A DNA stretch of 64,000 nucleotides from the NCBI RefSeq assembly GCF_014650915.1, contig NZ_BMVW01000017.1, positions 148,794 to 212,793 on the forward strand. The letters run 5' to 3'. Position 1 is the stretch's first letter; each line of letters opens with the position of its first letter. The position numbers and the translations under genes were made by a program. The notes below the pieces were generated by a model. It had not been told where the DNA came from and did not search any database. It was given only the letters and a program-made list of their open reading frames with translations. Shown one piece after another: positions 25,750-34,787 of the stretch. The DNA comes from Streptomyces poonensis (GTDB lineage Bacteria > Actinomycetota > Actinomycetes > Streptomycetales > Streptomycetaceae).

Positions 25750-27380
25750 GTTCCGTGCAGCACGTACAGCAGACCTTCCTCGCGGCGAACGAGGCCAGCG
25801 AGCACCGGACGCTGATCATCTCGCTGTTCGCGGCGTTCGTCCTCGCGACCCTCGCCATCACCATCTGGGCGGGCCGGCAGACCAAGGACGAAGCGGACTT
25901 CTACGCGGGCGGCCGCCAGTTCAGCGCCTTCCAGAACGGGCTCGCGGTCTCCGGCGACTACATGTCGGCCGCGTCGTTCCTCGGCATCGCGGGCGCCATC
26001 GCCATCTTCGGCTACGACGGCTTCCTCTACTCCATCGGCTTCCTCGTCGCCTGGCTGGTGGCCCTGCTCCTGGTGGCCGAGCCGCTCAGGAACTCCGGCC
26101 GGTACACCATGGGCGACGTCCTCGCGTACCGCATGCGCCAGCGCCCGGTGCGCACCGCGGCCGGCACCTCCACGATCGTCGTCTCGATCTTCTACCTGCT
26201 GGCCCAGATGGCGGGCGCGGGCGTCCTCGTTTCGCTGCTGCTCGGCATCACCTCCGACGCGGGCAAGATCCTCATCGTCGCCCTCGTCGGCGTCCTGATG
26301 ATCGTGTACGTCTCCATCGGCGGGATGAAGGGCACCACCTGGGTCCAGATGGTCAAGGCCGTGCTGCTCATCGGCGGCACCCTGCTGATCACCTTCCTGG
26401 TGCTGCTGAAGTTCGACTTCAACATCTCCGATCTGCTCGGCACCGCGGCCGAGAACAGCGGCAAGGGCGCGGCCTTCCTGGAGCCCGGCCTCCAGTACGG
26501 CGCCACCGCCACCTCCAAGATCGACTTCATCTCCCTCGGCATCGCCCTCGTCCTCGGCACCGCCGGTCTGCCGCACATCCTGATCCGCTTCTACACGGTG
26601 CCCACGGCCAAGGCCGCGCGGAAGTCCGTGAACTGGGCCATCGGCATCATCGGCGCCTTCTACCTGATGACCATCGCCCTCGGCTTCGGCGCCGCCGCCC
26701 TGATCTCCCAGGACGAGATCATCGAGTCCAACCCGTCCGGCAACACGGCGGCCCCGCTGCTCGCCCTGCACCTCGGCGGCGTCGACTCGGCGTGGGGCGC
26801 GGCCCTGCTCGCCACCATCTCGGCGGTGGCCTTCGCGACGATCCTCGCCGTCGTCGCCGGCCTCACCCTCGCCTCGTCCTCGTCCTTCGCCCACGACATC
26901 TACGCCAACGTCATCCGCAAGGGGCAGGCCACCGGCGCCGAGGAGGTCCGCGCGGCCCGCTGGGCGACCGTGTTCATCGGCATCGTCTCCATCGCGCTCG
27001 GCGCCCTCGCCCGCGACCTCAACGTGGCCGGCCTGGTGGCCCTCGCCTTCGCGGTCGCCGCCTCCGCCAACCTGCCGACCATCCTCTACAGCCTGTTCTG
27101 GAAGCGGTTCACCACCCAGGGCGCGCTGTGGTCGATCTACGGCGGCCTGATCGTGGCGGTCGGCCTGGTGCTCTTCTCGCCGGTCGTCTCGGGCGACCCC
27201 AAGGCGATGTTCCCCGACGTCGACTTCGCCTGGTTCCCGCTGAAGAACCCGGGCATCATCTCCATCCCGTTCGGCTTCCTGATGGGCTGGCTCGGCACGA
27301 TCCTGTCCAAGGAGGAGCCGGACTCCGGCAAGTACGCCGAGCTGGAGGTGCGTTCCCTCACGGGCACCGGCGCCCACTGA
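25746..27380 (+). CDS. actP: Cation/acetate symporter ActP (SSS family)
   Basis: A 544-residue sodium:solute symporter with 13 or so helices. Family features are FYAGGRQFSAFQNGLAVSGD near residue 52, SAASFLGIAGAIAIFGYDGF, and LPHILIRFYTVPTAKAARKS with GLPHILIRF in the middle. It takes up acetate and related short carboxylates with a cation. It is coupled to the DUF485 gene. A large nested inverted repeat directly after the stop probably ends the transcript. Confidence 0.92.
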   Translation: MSSVQHVQQTFLAANEASEHRTLIISLFAAFVLATLAITIWAGRQTKDEADFYAGGRQFSAFQNGLAVSGDYMSAASFLGIAGAIAIFGYDGFLYSIGFLVAWLVALLLVAEPLRNSGRYTMGDVLAYRMRQRPVRTAAGTSTIVVSIFYLLAQMAGAGVLVSLLLGITSDAGKILIVALVGVLMIVYVSIGGMKGTTWVQMVKAVLLIGGTLLITFLVLLKFDFNISDLLGTAAENSGKGAAFLEPGLQYGATATSKIDFISLGIALVLGTAGLPHILIRFYTVPTAKAARKSVNWAIGIIGAFYLMTIALGFGAAALISQDEIIESNPSGNTAAPLLALHLGGVDSAWGAALLATISAVAFATILAVVAGLTLASSSSFAHDIYANVIRKGQATGAEEVRAARWATVFIGIVSIALGALARDLNVAGLVALAFAVAASANLPTILYSLFWKRFTTQGALWSIYGGLIVAVGLVLFSPVVSGDPKAMFPDVDFAWFPLKNPGIISIPFGFLMGWLGTILSKEEPDSGKYAELEVRSLTGTGAH

Positions 27381-27505
27381 GCCCGATCCCACCGGTGCTC
27401 CGGCGGCCAACGGCCGTGTCGCAGGCTCCCGTACGACGCCGCACCCCGCGGTACGGCGTCGTACGTCCCTACGACACGGCCGTGCCGTGTCTCGTGGGAT
27501 CGGGC
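27381..27505 (+). terminator. Three-tier nested inverted repeat after actP
   Basis: Three perfectly paired arms are nested: 27381-27392 with 27494-27505 (12 bp, gcccgatcccac); 27410-27421 with 27472-27483 (12 bp, acggccgtgtcg); and 27431-27441 with 27454-27464 (11 bp, gtacgacgccg). The whole folds into one long interrupted stem of 125 bases, starting right after the actP stop codon. A terminator is likely. The length and tiered design are greater than termination needs, so a processed RNA is possible. Confidence 0.8.
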
Positions 27506-27592
27506 CGCGGGCGTTGTCGGTCCCGTCGCGTAGGCTCGCAAGTGCCGGAGAACAGATGATCCGCTCCGATCACTCCGAGGGAGGGGGCCGAC

Positions 27593-28582
27593 GTGCTCAT
27601 CGACACCTACGGCCGGGTGGCCACCGACCTGCGGGTCTCGCTCACCGACCGATGCAATCTGCGCTGCACGTACTGCATGCCAGAGGAGGGCCTGCAGTGG
27701 CTGGCCAAGTCCGAGCTGCTCACCGACGACGAGATCGTCCGCCTGATCGGCATCGCGGTGACGTCCCTCGGCGTCGAGGAGGTCCGCTTCACGGGCGGTG
27801 AGCCCCTGCTCCGCCCCGGCCTGGTGGGCATCGTGGAGCGGGTCGCCGCCCTTCAGCCGCGCCCCCAGATGTCCCTCACCACCAACGGCATCGGCCTCAA
27901 GCGCACGGCGACGGCCCTGAAGGCGGCCGGCCTGGACCGGGTGAACGTCTCCCTGGACACCCTGCGCCCCGACGTCTTCAAGACCCTCACCCGCCGGGAC
28001 CGCCACCACGACGTCCTCGAGGGACTGGAGGCCGCCCGCGACGCCGGCCTGACCCCCGTCAAGGTCAACTCGGTCCTCATGCCCGGCCTCAACGCCGACG
28101 AGGCCCCCGACCTGCTCGCCTGGGCCGTCCAGCACGACTACGAGCTGCGCTTCATCGAGCAGATGCCGCTGGACGCCCAGCACGGCTGGAAGCGCGACGG
28201 CATGGTCACCGCCGGAGACATCCTCACCTCGCTGCGCACCCGCTTCCACCTCACCGAGGAGGGCGCCGGCGAGCGCGGCTCCGCCCCCGCCGAGCGCTGG
28301 CTGGTGGACGGCGGCCCGCACCGCGTCGGGGTGATCGCCTCGGTCACCCGCCCGTTCTGCGCGGCCTGCGACCGTACGCGGCTCACGGCCGACGGCCAGA
28401 TACGCACCTGCCTGTTCGCCCGCGAGGAGACCGACCTGAGGGCGGCGCTGCGTTCGGGCGCCCCCGACGAGGAGATCGCCCGCATCTGGCGGCTCGCGAT
28501 GTGGGGCAAGAAGGCGGGCGCCGGGCTGGACGACCCCTCCTTCGTCCAGCCGGACCGGCCCATGTCGGCGATCGGGGGCTGA
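27593..28582 (+). CDS. moaA: GTP 3',8-cyclase MoaA
   Basis: A 329-residue radical SAM enzyme for the first step of molybdenum cofactor synthesis. The N-terminal cluster motif is CNLRCTYCMPEEG (CxxxCxxC), followed by FTGGEPLLRPGLV. The C-terminal cluster motif is CAACDRTRLTADGQIRTCLF. The protein ends in the conserved GG pair (SAIGG), as functional MoaA requires. The start is GTG at 27593 with GGGAGGGGG upstream. No other Moco genes are in the window. Confidence 0.96.
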   Translation: MLIDTYGRVATDLRVSLTDRCNLRCTYCMPEEGLQWLAKSELLTDDEIVRLIGIAVTSLGVEEVRFTGGEPLLRPGLVGIVERVAALQPRPQMSLTTNGIGLKRTATALKAAGLDRVNVSLDTLRPDVFKTLTRRDRHHDVLEGLEAARDAGLTPVKVNSVLMPGLNADEAPDLLAWAVQHDYELRFIEQMPLDAQHGWKRDGMVTAGDILTSLRTRFHLTEEGAGERGSAPAERWLVDGGPHRVGVIASVTRPFCAACDRTRLTADGQIRTCLFAREETDLRAALRSGAPDEEIARIWRLAMWGKKAGAGLDDPSFVQPDRPMSAIGG

Positions 28583-28583
28583 G

Positions 28584-28832
28584 CTACGCCCGGTCCTCCT
28601 CGGGCGTCTGCCACTCCGTGAGCTTCACGACGTCCTTCAGGAAGCCCCGTACACCCAGGAACTGCGACAGGTGCTCCCGGTGCTCCTCGCACGCGAGCCA
28701 CGTCTTGCGGCGCTCCGGGGTGTGCAGCTTCGGGTTGTTCCACGCGAGCACCCAGACGGCGTCGGCGCGGCAGCCCTTGGCGGAACAGATGGGGGAGGAA
28801 GGGTCGGAGCCGGGGACGTTGAGGAGGTTCAC
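28584..28832 (-). CDS. Small zinc-binding-like protein of unknown function
   Basis: An 82-residue protein with CSAKGCRADAVWVLAWNNPK and a later CEEHREHLSQFLG, giving four likely metal ligands (C, C, C, H). It is conserved next to moaA in Streptomyces as I recall, but its role is unknown. It converges on moaA one base away, so their 3' ends almost touch. Confidence 0.75.
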   Translation of the reverse strand: MNLLNVPGSDPSSPICSAKGCRADAVWVLAWNNPKLHTPERRKTWLACEEHREHLSQFLGVRGFLKDVVKLTEWQTPEEDRA

Positions 28833-28892
28833 ACCTCGACCCTAACGCGCGCGGGAGCCGGTCGGTCCCTGCCCCGGACCCGCCCCAAAAGG

Positions 28893-28930
28893 CGACGCCG
28901 AGCAGCCACGGGGGGAGCTGCCCGGCGTCG
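28893..28930. terminator. Hairpin with 14-bp arms
   Basis: Arms cgacgccgagcagc (28893-28906) and gctgcccggcgtcg (28917-28930) pair with one mismatch around a 10-base loop. On the plus strand gtcttgt follows. It sits between two minus-strand genes and probably ends the DUF3099 transcript (29077-29460). Confidence 0.65.
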
Positions 28931-29076
28931 GTCTTGTCGCTCCGACGGGGGATGCGGAGCGCCTACGAAGTATGTCACGGGGAACCCGCTGCCCGGGACC
29001 GGAACAGCATGATTGATCTGAGCTTTTCTTGAGCTCCGCGTGCGGCCCGATTCCGTTTCCGCCGGATCGCCGGAGG

Positions 29077-29460
29077 TCAGGCGCGCTCCCTCGGCTCGCC
29101 GGATCCGGCTTTCGGGTCGGCCGTCAGGTCCTCCGGAGCGGATTCCGCGTGATCGTCCGCCTGCGTCGGCGCGATCATCGGACGCATGGGTGCCGACACG
29201 AATGTGGACGGAAGGGAGGGCACATTCTCCCGGCCCGCGTTGGCGATCACCACGGCGACATAGGGGAGGATCATCCCGAGCACCAGGGCGACGATCGAGA
29301 CGTGCCGTTCGACGTTCCACAGGAGGGCCGCCGCGATCACCGACAGGGTACGGACCGACATCGAGATGACGTACCGCCGCTGCCTGCCGCGCACATCGTC
29401 GGCCAGCCCCTGCCGGGCCCCGGTGATCCGGAAGACCTGGCCGTTGCTCTGCTTCCGCAT
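29077..29460 (-). CDS. DUF3099 family membrane protein
   Basis: A 127-residue protein starting MRKQSNGQVFRITGARQGLA, typical of DUF3099. Two helices follow (VISMSVRTLSVIAAALLW; SIVALVLGMILPYVAVVIA) and a polar acidic tail. ATG at 29460 is chosen, because upstream sequence in frame is not protein-like. Function unknown. Confidence 0.85.
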   Translation of the reverse strand: MRKQSNGQVFRITGARQGLADDVRGRQRRYVISMSVRTLSVIAAALLWNVERHVSIVALVLGMILPYVAVVIANAGRENVPSLPSTFVSAPMRPMIAPTQADDHAESAPEDLTADPKAGSGEPRERA

Positions 29461-29707
29461 CACGTTCCACCACCCGCCCCGCGTCGGACACTCCCCGCCC
29501 CGTGAACCGGTCCGAACCCGGTCGGGGAGACAGGTCCGGACGAACACCACGTTACGCCGCGCCTCAGCCGCCCACGAGACCGGGGCACCTCCCACCAGGA
29601 GCGGAAGTGCCGCGCCGCACCGCGCAGGGACCGCCCGACGTGCGCCGTTCCGCGCACCGGCCCACACTGGACCTGATGCTCACTTCGAGCAGTACGAGGA
29701 GGCAACC

Positions 29708-29983
29708 ATGGGCTGGTTGTGGGCGATCATCGTCGGATTCGTGCTGGGCCTGCTGGCCAAGGCGATCATCCCGGGCAAGCAGCACAGTCCGCTCTGGCTG
29801 ACCACCGTCTTCGGCATCATCGGAGGCATCATCGGCAACGCGCTCGCCCGGGCCTTCGGCATCGCGGCCACCCCGGGCATCGACTGGGGCCGCCATGTGC
29901 TCCAACTCGTCGCGGCCGTCGTCATCGTGTTCCTGGGCGACATGGCGTACATGGCGCTGCGGGGCAACAGGCAGCGAGCCTGA
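29708..29983 (+). CDS. GlsB/YeaQ/YmgE family (transglycosylase-associated) membrane protein
   Basis: A 91-residue protein with three hydrophobic helices (MGWLWAIIVGFVLGLLAKAI, TTVFGIIGGIIGNALARAFG, VLQLVAAVVIVFLGDMAYMA) and the family's glycine zipper. Members are induced by envelope or acid stress. GAGGAGG lies six bases before the ATG at 29708. A strong terminator follows immediately. Confidence 0.88.
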   Translation: MGWLWAIIVGFVLGLLAKAIIPGKQHSPLWLTTVFGIIGGIIGNALARAFGIAATPGIDWGRHVLQLVAAVVIVFLGDMAYMALRGNRQRA

Positions 29984-29988
29984 AACGA

Positions 29989-30020
29989 ACAGCCCGCGCC
30001 CCTTCCGGGGTGCGGGCTGT
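29989..30020 (+). terminator. Terminator of the GlsB-family gene
   Basis: Arms acagcccgcgcccc (29989-30002) and ggggtgcgggctgt (30007-30020) pair with one wobble around a 4-base loop, 6 bases after the stop codon. Confidence 0.85.
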
Positions 30021-30070
30021 GACCTTGCGCGGCCCAGCTGCGCCAGGGCGCCCCGCGTACGGTGACGGAT

Positions 30071-30103
30071 GTGGGCCCGCGCACGGAAACGGCGCGGGCC
30101 CAC
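30071..30103 (-). terminator. Terminator of tyrS
   Basis: Arms gtgggcccgcgc (30071-30082) and gcgcgggcccac (30092-30103) are a perfect 12-bp stem with a 9-base loop, 22 bases beyond the tyrS stop on the minus strand. Confidence 0.8.
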
Positions 30104-30125
30104 ACCGGCGAACCCAGCGGAGCGC

Positions 30126-31394
30126 CTACGCTCCGGCGACCTCCACCGCCGCCAGGTTCTTCTTGCCCCGGCGCAGCACCAGCCAGCGGCCGTGCAGCAG
30201 GTCCTCCCGGGCGGGGACGGCGTCCTCGGCGGTGACCTTCGCGTTGTTCACGTAGGCGCCGCCCTCCTTCACCGTCCGTCGCGCGGCCGACTTGCTGGGC
30301 GCCAGGCCGGTCTCCGCGAGGAGGTCCACCACGGGCGCGAGCTCGGTGACCTGGATGTGCGGCACCTCGGAGAGCGCGGCCGCCAGCGTCCGGTCGTCGA
30401 GCTCCGCGAGCTCGCCCTGGCCGAAGAGGGCCTTGGACGCGGCGATCACGGCGGCCGTCTGGTCGGCACCGTGCACCAGGGTCGTCAGCTCCTCGGCGAG
30501 CGCGCGCTGCGCGGCGCGGGCCTGCGGACGCTCCTCGGTCTGCCGCTCCAGCTCCTCCAGCTCCTCACGGGACCTGAAGGACAGGATGCGCAGGTAGCGG
30601 GAGACGTCCCGGTCGTCCGTGTTCAGCCAGAACTGGTAGAACGCGTACGGCGTCGTCATCTCGGGGTCGAGCCAGACGGCGCCGCTCTCGCTCTTGCCGA
30701 ACTTGGTGCCGTCCGCCTTGGTCATCAGAGGCGTCGCCAGCGCGTGCACCGTGGCGTCCGGCTCCAGCCGGTGGATCAGGTCCAGGCCGGCCGTGAGGTT
30801 GCCCCACTGGTCGCTGCCGCCCTGCTGGAGCGTGCAGCCGTACCGCCGGTAGAGCTGGAGGAAGTCCATGGCCTGGAGGAGCTGGTAGCTGAACTCCGTG
30901 TAGCTGATGCCCTCGGAGGACTCCAGGCGCCGGGCGACCGACTCTTTCGTCAGCATCTTGTTGACGCGGAAGTGCTTGCCGATGTCGCGGAGGAACTCGA
31001 TCGCGGAGAGGCCCTGCGTCCAGTCGAGGTTGTTGACCATGACCGCGGCGTTCTCGCCCTCGAAGGACAGGAACGGCTCGATCTGGCTGCGCAGCCGCCC
31101 GACCCAGCCGGCGACCGTCTCCGGCGAGTTCAGCGTGCGCTCCGCGGTCGGGCGCGGGTCGCCGATCTGCCCCGTCGCGCCGCCCACCAGCGCCAGCGGC
31201 CGGTGACCGGCCTGCTGGAGCCGGCGCACGGTGAGCACCTGCACCAGGTGGCCCACGTGCAGGGACGCCGCGGTCGGGTCGAAGCCGCAATAGAACGTGA
31301 CGGGACCGTCCGCGAGCGCCTTGCGCAAAGCGTCCTCGTCGGTGGACTGGGCGAAGAGCCCGCGCCACTTCAGGTCGTCGACGATGTCCGTCAC
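30126..31394 (-). CDS. tyrS: Tyrosyl-tRNA synthetase
   Basis: A 422-residue class I synthetase. It has FYCGFDPTAASLHVGHL with the HIGH-type HVGH, YRRYGCTLQQGGSDQWGNLT in the tyrosine pocket, the KMSKS-type KFGKS, and a C-terminal S4 RNA-binding domain (LAPSKSAARRTVKEGGAYVN). GTG at 31394 has AAGGAGAA nine bases upstream. The extra in-frame codons to 31463 are not expected. No T-box-like leader was recognised. Confidence 0.96.
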   Translation of the reverse strand: MTDIVDDLKWRGLFAQSTDEDALRKALADGPVTFYCGFDPTAASLHVGHLVQVLTVRRLQQAGHRPLALVGGATGQIGDPRPTAERTLNSPETVAGWVGRLRSQIEPFLSFEGENAAVMVNNLDWTQGLSAIEFLRDIGKHFRVNKMLTKESVARRLESSEGISYTEFSYQLLQAMDFLQLYRRYGCTLQQGGSDQWGNLTAGLDLIHRLEPDATVHALATPLMTKADGTKFGKSESGAVWLDPEMTTPYAFYQFWLNTDDRDVSRYLRILSFRSREELEELERQTEERPQARAAQRALAEELTTLVHGADQTAAVIAASKALFGQGELAELDDRTLAAALSEVPHIQVTELAPVVDLLAETGLAPSKSAARRTVKEGGAYVNNAKVTAEDAVPAREDLLHGRWLVLRRGKKNLAAVEVAGA

Positions 31395-31555
31395 GGTTCT
31401 CGTTCTCCTTGGATGATCTTCGAGGCGGTCTGCATGACCACCGCCTACGAGGTTATACGCCACCGCCGACAGAGCTCACGGCGTTATCGGCCCGGCGACC
31501 GGCCGGACCCGTCACGCGGCCGGGGCACCCGTGCCCCGGCCGGCGGAAGCCCGCG

Positions 31556-32950
31556 TCACACGCCCTGGCTCACCGAGCTCATGTTGAAGTCCGGCACGCG
31601 CAGCGGCGGCATCGCGGCCCGGGTGAACCAGTCGCTCCACTCGCGCGGCAGCGTCTTCTCGGAGCGCCCGGCCTCCGTCGCCCGGCCCAGCAGGTCGACC
31701 GGCGACTCGTTGAACCGGAAGTTGTTCACCTCGCCGACGACCTCGCCGTTCTCCACCAGGTACACGCCGTCGCGGGTCAGCCCGGTCAGCAGCAGCGTGG
31801 CGGGGTCCACCTCGCGGATGTACCACAGGCAGGTCAGCAGCAGCCCGCGCTCGGTGTTCGCGACCATCTCCTCCAGGGAGCGGTCCTCGCCGCCCTCGAG
31901 GACGAGGTTGCCGAACCCGGGCGCCACCGGCAGCCCGGTCAGCGCCGCGCTGTGCCGGGTGGTCGTCAGGTGCTTCAGCACGCCCTCGGCGATCCACTCG
32001 GTGGCCCCCAAGGGCAGCCCGTTGTCGAACACCGAGGCGTCGTCGCCGGAGGAGTGGGCGAGCAGGAAGGGGGACGACTCCAGCCCCGGCTCGTACGGGT
32101 CGCTGCGCAGGGTCAGCGGCAGCGCGGTCAGCTTCTCGCCGATGCGCGTCCCGCCGCCCGGCTTGGAGAACACCGTCCGGCCCTCGGCCGCGTCCCGGGC
32201 CGCCGCCGACCACATCTGGTAGATGAGCAGGTCCGCCACGGCGCTCGGCGGCAGCAGCGTCTCGTACCGCCCGGCGGGCAGTTCGATCCGGCGCTCGGCC
32301 CACGCCAGCCGCCGGGCCAGCTCGGTGTCCAGCGCTCCCGGGTCGACGTCCTTGAAGTCCCGCGTCGAGCGCCCGGCCCACGCCGAGCGCGTACGGTCCG
32401 GGGACTTGGCGTTGACCTCCAGCGTCCCCTTCGGCTGGTCGTGGCGCAGACGCAGCCCCGTCGACGTCCCCAGGTAGCTGGAGACCATCTCGTGCAGGGC
32501 GAACCCGTACAGCTCCCGGCCGCCCTCCCGCGCGCGGGCGAACGCCTCGCCCAGCGCGGGCGCGAAGTCCGCGAACACGGCGGAGGACGTCTCGGCGGGC
32601 GCGTCCGTGAAGCCGGGCGACCGGGGCACTTCGGTGACGAGGGGCTGCGCGTCCTCGGCGGGCCCGGCCGCGCGCGCGGCGTCCTCCGCGGCCCGTACCA
32701 GCGGCTCCAGCTCGTCGGCGGTGACGCCGGACCGGGACACCACTCCGGAGGCCGTCCCCTCCTTGCCGTCGACGGTCGCGACGACCGTCAGCGTGCGTCC
32801 GCGCGTGACGCCGTTGGTGGTCAGCGCGTTGCCCGCCCAGCGCAGATTGGCCGTCGAGTGCTCGTCGGCGATCACCACGCAGCCGTCGGCCCGGGACAGT
32901 TCGAGGGCGCGCTCGACGATCTCGTGCGGCTTGTTCGTACGCGCGGTCAT
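31556..32950 (-). CDS. TldE/PmbA family metalloprotease partner
   Basis: A 464-residue member of the TldD/PmbA family without the HExxxH motif, so it is the TldE-like subunit. Features include STANLRWAGNALTTNGVTRG, EMVANTERGLLLTCLWYIRE and VNNFRFNESPVDLLGRATEA. With TldD it forms a hollow heterodimeric metalloprotease that cleaves unfolded or modified peptides, such as microcin precursors and RiPPs. Its ATG overlaps the tldD stop by 4 bases (32947-32950), so the subunits are translationally coupled. Confidence 0.9.
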   Translation of the reverse strand: MTARTNKPHEIVERALELSRADGCVVIADEHSTANLRWAGNALTTNGVTRGRTLTVVATVDGKEGTASGVVSRSGVTADELEPLVRAAEDAARAAGPAEDAQPLVTEVPRSPGFTDAPAETSSAVFADFAPALGEAFARAREGGRELYGFALHEMVSSYLGTSTGLRLRHDQPKGTLEVNAKSPDRTRSAWAGRSTRDFKDVDPGALDTELARRLAWAERRIELPAGRYETLLPPSAVADLLIYQMWSAAARDAAEGRTVFSKPGGGTRIGEKLTALPLTLRSDPYEPGLESSPFLLAHSSGDDASVFDNGLPLGATEWIAEGVLKHLTTTRHSAALTGLPVAPGFGNLVLEGGEDRSLEEMVANTERGLLLTCLWYIREVDPATLLLTGLTRDGVYLVENGEVVGEVNNFRFNESPVDLLGRATEAGRSEKTLPREWSDWFTRAAMPPLRVPDFNMSSVSQGV

Positions 32951-34470
32951 CGGCCCGCCTCCTGCGTGGTGTTCAGTATGTTGACGCCCTTGAAGAGGGC
33001 CGACGGGCAGCCGTGGGACACGGCGGCGACCTGGCCCGGCTGGGCCTTGCCGCAGTTGAAGGCGCCGCCCAGGACGTACGTCTGCGGGCCGCCGACCGCC
33101 GCCATCGAGCCCCAGAAGTCGGTGGTCGTCGCCTGGTACGCGACGTCCCTCAGCTGACCGGTGATCCGCCCCTTCTCGATCCGGAAGAAACGTTGCCCCG
33201 TGAACTGGAAGTTGTACCTCTGCATGTCGATGGACCACGACCGGTCACCGACGACGTAGATGCCGCGGTCGACGCCCCCGATCAGGTCCTCGGTCGACAG
33301 CCCGCCCGGATCGGGCCGCAGGGAGACGTTGGCCATGCGCTGCACCGGCACATGGGCGGGGGAGTCGGCGAAGGCGCACCCGTTGGACCGCTCGAAGCCC
33401 GTCAGCTTCGCGATACGGCGGTCGAGCTGGTAGCCGACCAGGGTCCCGTCCTTCACGAGGTCCCAGCTCTGCCCCTCGACGCCCTCGTCGTCGTACCCGA
33501 CGGTCGCCAGCCCGTGCTCGGCGGTGCGGTCACCGGTGACGTTCATCAGCTCCGAGCCGTACCGCAGCTTGCCGAGCTGGTCGAAGGTGGCGAAGGAGGT
33601 GCCCGCGTACGCGGCCTCGTAGCCCAGCGCCCGGTCCAGCTCCGTGGCGTGGCCGATGGACTCGTGGATGGTCAGCCACAGGTTGGACGGGTCGACGACC
33701 AGGTCGTACACGCCCGCCTCGACGCTCGGCGCGCGCATCTTCCCGGCGAGCAGTTCCGGGATCTGTTCGAGCTCGCTGTCCCAGTCCCAGCCGGTGCCCC
33801 TGAGGTACTCCCAGCCGCGGCCGACCGGCGGCGCGAGGGTCCGCATGGAGTCGAACTCGCCGCTGGCCCCGTCGACCGCCACCGCGGTCAGCTGCGGGTG
33901 CAGCCGGACGCGCTGCTGGGTGGTCACGGTGCCGGCGGTGTCGGCGTAGAACTTGTTCTCGTGCACGGTGAGCAGCGAGGCGTCCACATGACTGATCCCG
34001 TCGGCCGCGAGCAGCCGCGCGCTCCACTCGGCCAGCAGCCCCGCCTTCTCCTCGTCGGGCACGGTGAACGGGTCGATCTCGTACGACGACACCCAGGTCT
34101 TCTCGGCGTGCACGGGCTCGTCGGCCAGCTCCACGCGCTCGTCGGACCCCGCCGCCTTGATGACCTGCGCGGAGAGCTTGGCCATGGCCACCGCCTGCGA
34201 GGCGACCTTCGCGGCGCCGTCCATGGTCGGGTCCACGCCGGACGCGAAGCCCCATGCCCCGCCGTGCACCACGCGCACCGCGTACCCCAGATCGGTCGTG
34301 TCCGACGACGCGGCCGGCCGGGCGTCCCTGAGCCGCCACGAGGCGCTGCGCACCCGCTCGAGACGGAAGTCCGCGTGCTCGGCCCCGAGCGCCCGCGCGC
34401 GGGCGAGTGCGGCGTCGGCCAGGGCCCTCAGCGGCAGTGCCAGAAATGACTGATCGATCTCATGGGGCAC
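32947..34470 (-). CDS. tldD: TldD family metalloprotease
   Basis: About 507 residues, carrying the zinc motif HESIGHATE (HExxxH plus E) near residue 260 and NGCAFADSPAHVPVQRMANV and SHGCPSALF at the C terminus. It is the active subunit of the TldD/TldE protease. GTG at 34470, nine bases after GAAGGGA, is preferred; ATG at 34479 is also possible. No RiPP gene is in the window, so the natural substrate is unknown. Confidence 0.92.
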   Translation of the reverse strand: MPHEIDQSFLALPLRALADAALARARALGAEHADFRLERVRSASWRLRDARPAASSDTTDLGYAVRVVHGGAWGFASGVDPTMDGAAKVASQAVAMAKLSAQVIKAAGSDERVELADEPVHAEKTWVSSYEIDPFTVPDEEKAGLLAEWSARLLAADGISHVDASLLTVHENKFYADTAGTVTTQQRVRLHPQLTAVAVDGASGEFDSMRTLAPPVGRGWEYLRGTGWDWDSELEQIPELLAGKMRAPSVEAGVYDLVVDPSNLWLTIHESIGHATELDRALGYEAAYAGTSFATFDQLGKLRYGSELMNVTGDRTAEHGLATVGYDDEGVEGQSWDLVKDGTLVGYQLDRRIAKLTGFERSNGCAFADSPAHVPVQRMANVSLRPDPGGLSTEDLIGGVDRGIYVVGDRSWSIDMQRYNFQFTGQRFFRIEKGRITGQLRDVAYQATTTDFWGSMAAVGGPQTYVLGGAFNCGKAQPGQVAAVSHGCPSALFKGVNILNTTQEAGR

Positions 34471-34787
34471 GGGTGACATTCCCTTCGCGGTGTCCGCCTC
34501 TTGTGGCCCTCTTGTGGCCGTCGAGCGCAGTGAATCATGTCCCGGGGCCGCGTCGATCGGAAAAGCGCACAAGGCGGGCGCGGCAGCGTCGCGGAGGTAC
34601 GGGCGGGCCTCGTCAGGGCGGGCCGGTCCGGGCGCGTCGACTGTAGGGACCCGACAGTGAGTCCCCTGTGCCACTGTCGGTGCCCGATTGTCCGGACGGC
34701 TGGGCGGACCGATAGGTTTTCGGGGAAACCGCCGTACGGCCGGGTGGCCGTCGCAGGCGGGCAGACCGCTATCGAAAGGGTGATCCG
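34471..34787. promoter_or_regulatory. Divergent tldD/fabG intergenic region with a 9-bp inverted repeat
   Basis: This 317-base region separates tldD from fabG. A perfect inverted repeat, ccgacagtg (34651-34659) and cactgtcgg (34672-34680), has centres 21 bases apart, typical of a dimeric regulator site. Closer to fabG is ggttttcggggaaacc, a second short palindrome. An 11-base period repeat (cttgtggcc) lies near 34500. It may control the fatty-acid operon. No gene is seen here. Confidence 0.5.

Noticed and set aside
31395..31555. T-box leader upstream of tyrS
   Set aside because: The gap is only 161 bases, shows no T-box-like conserved sequence that I recognise, and has a normal ribosome site.
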